Shown: positions 5,387 to 5,515 of the stretch, piece by piece
Layout: each line of letters starts with the position of its first letter
Numbering within the stretch: the stretch's first letter is position 1
NCBI GenBank assembly: GCA_018677115.1
Contig: JAHHOC010000279.1
Location: forward strand, 1 to 5,515
DNA from: Arenicella sp.
GTDB taxonomy: Bacteria > Pseudomonadota > Gammaproteobacteria > Arenicellales > Arenicellaceae
DNA length: 5,515 nucleotides
Reading direction: 5' to 3'
Notes under the pieces: generated by a model
Database searches by the model: none
What the model was told of the DNA's origin: nothing
The model's input: only the letters and a program-made list of their open reading frames with translations
Program-made: the position numbers and the translations under genes

Positions 5387-5515
5387 ATGGATCCATCTGC
5401 CAATACCTTTATTGAAATAAATAATCTGTCAAAAAAATATGGCAGCAAGACAGTGCTGCGCGATATCGACCTGAATATCGGTGAGGGTGAAATAGTTGGC
5501 CTGATTGGCCCCAAT
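5387..5515 (+). CDS. ABC transporter ATP-binding protein, N-terminal part (cut by window end)
   Basis: From ATG 5387 the frame is open to the window end, giving 43 residues. IEINNLSKKYGSKTVLRDID (9-28) is the typical first strand and A-loop region of an ABC ATPase, with Y18 as the aromatic residue that stacks on adenine. EGEIVGLIGPN (33-43) is the lead-in to the Walker A loop, GPNGxGKS/T, cut just before its glycine-lysine part. The protein would hydrolyse ATP at the cytoplasmic face to drive a transporter. The style suggests a single-domain exporter ATPase of the NatA/CcmA kind rather than an importer, but the substrate cannot be told. An in-frame TAG at 5375-5377 prevents a longer start. 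No clear ribosome site is seen; a sigma70-like promoter lies upstream. Confidence 0.9.
   Translation, partial: MDPSANTFIEINNLSKKYGSKTVLRDIDLNIGEGEIVGLIGPN

Noticed and set aside
1..5515. tRNA, rRNA, CRISPR array, insertion sequence or attachment site
   Set aside because: No cloverleaf with tRNA-conserved bases, no regularly spaced repeats, no transposase-like reading frame and no long terminal inverted repeats were seen on either strand.

Overview
The window reads as a compact, single-direction stretch of bacterial chromosome. All supportable genes lie on the + strand. Gene spacing is short, start sites are ordinary Shine-Dalgarno/GTG/ATG type, and base composition looks close to balanced. 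A Lol-type lipoprotein, a DUF924 protein, a free-standing beta-CASP nuclease and an FNR/CRP-like box together suggest a gammaproteobacterium, perhaps marine or environmental. That placement is inference; there is no rRNA or other phylogenetic marker here.

Layout. Positions 1-75 hold the end of an unrecognised reading frame with a CxxC pair. It is followed after 6 bases by a 63-residue unknown ORF (82-273). A full-length metallo-beta-lactamase/beta-CASP RNA nuclease (304-1737) with all expected metal-site motifs comes next. After a promoter-like gap is a 73-residue small protein of a widespread unnamed family (1844-2065). A 213-base gap with an FNR/CRP-like palindrome precedes a 108-residue acidic helical protein (2279-2605). 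A lipoprotein with a transglutaminase-like domain and TPR repeats follows (2775-4025), then a DUF924 protein (4069-4605). A 155-base gap holds a compact inverted-repeat element able to fold as a three-way junction. After it come a 161-residue coiled-coil protein with a QLDLL sequence (4761-5246) and, behind a good sigma70-like promoter, the first 43 codons of an ABC transporter ATPase that runs off the window.

How they work together. There is no clear shared pathway. The genes look like independent housekeeping and envelope/stress functions in the same direction, some possibly co-transcribed (1-1737; 2775-4605). No mobile element, CRISPR array, tRNA or rRNA is visible, and no complete new multi-gene system is evident. 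The most notable unexplained signals are the three-way-junction element at 4618-4670, the FNR/CRP-like box at 2191-2206, the possible sliding-clamp motif in the coiled-coil protein, and a possible ribosome-site hairpin before the 73-residue gene.
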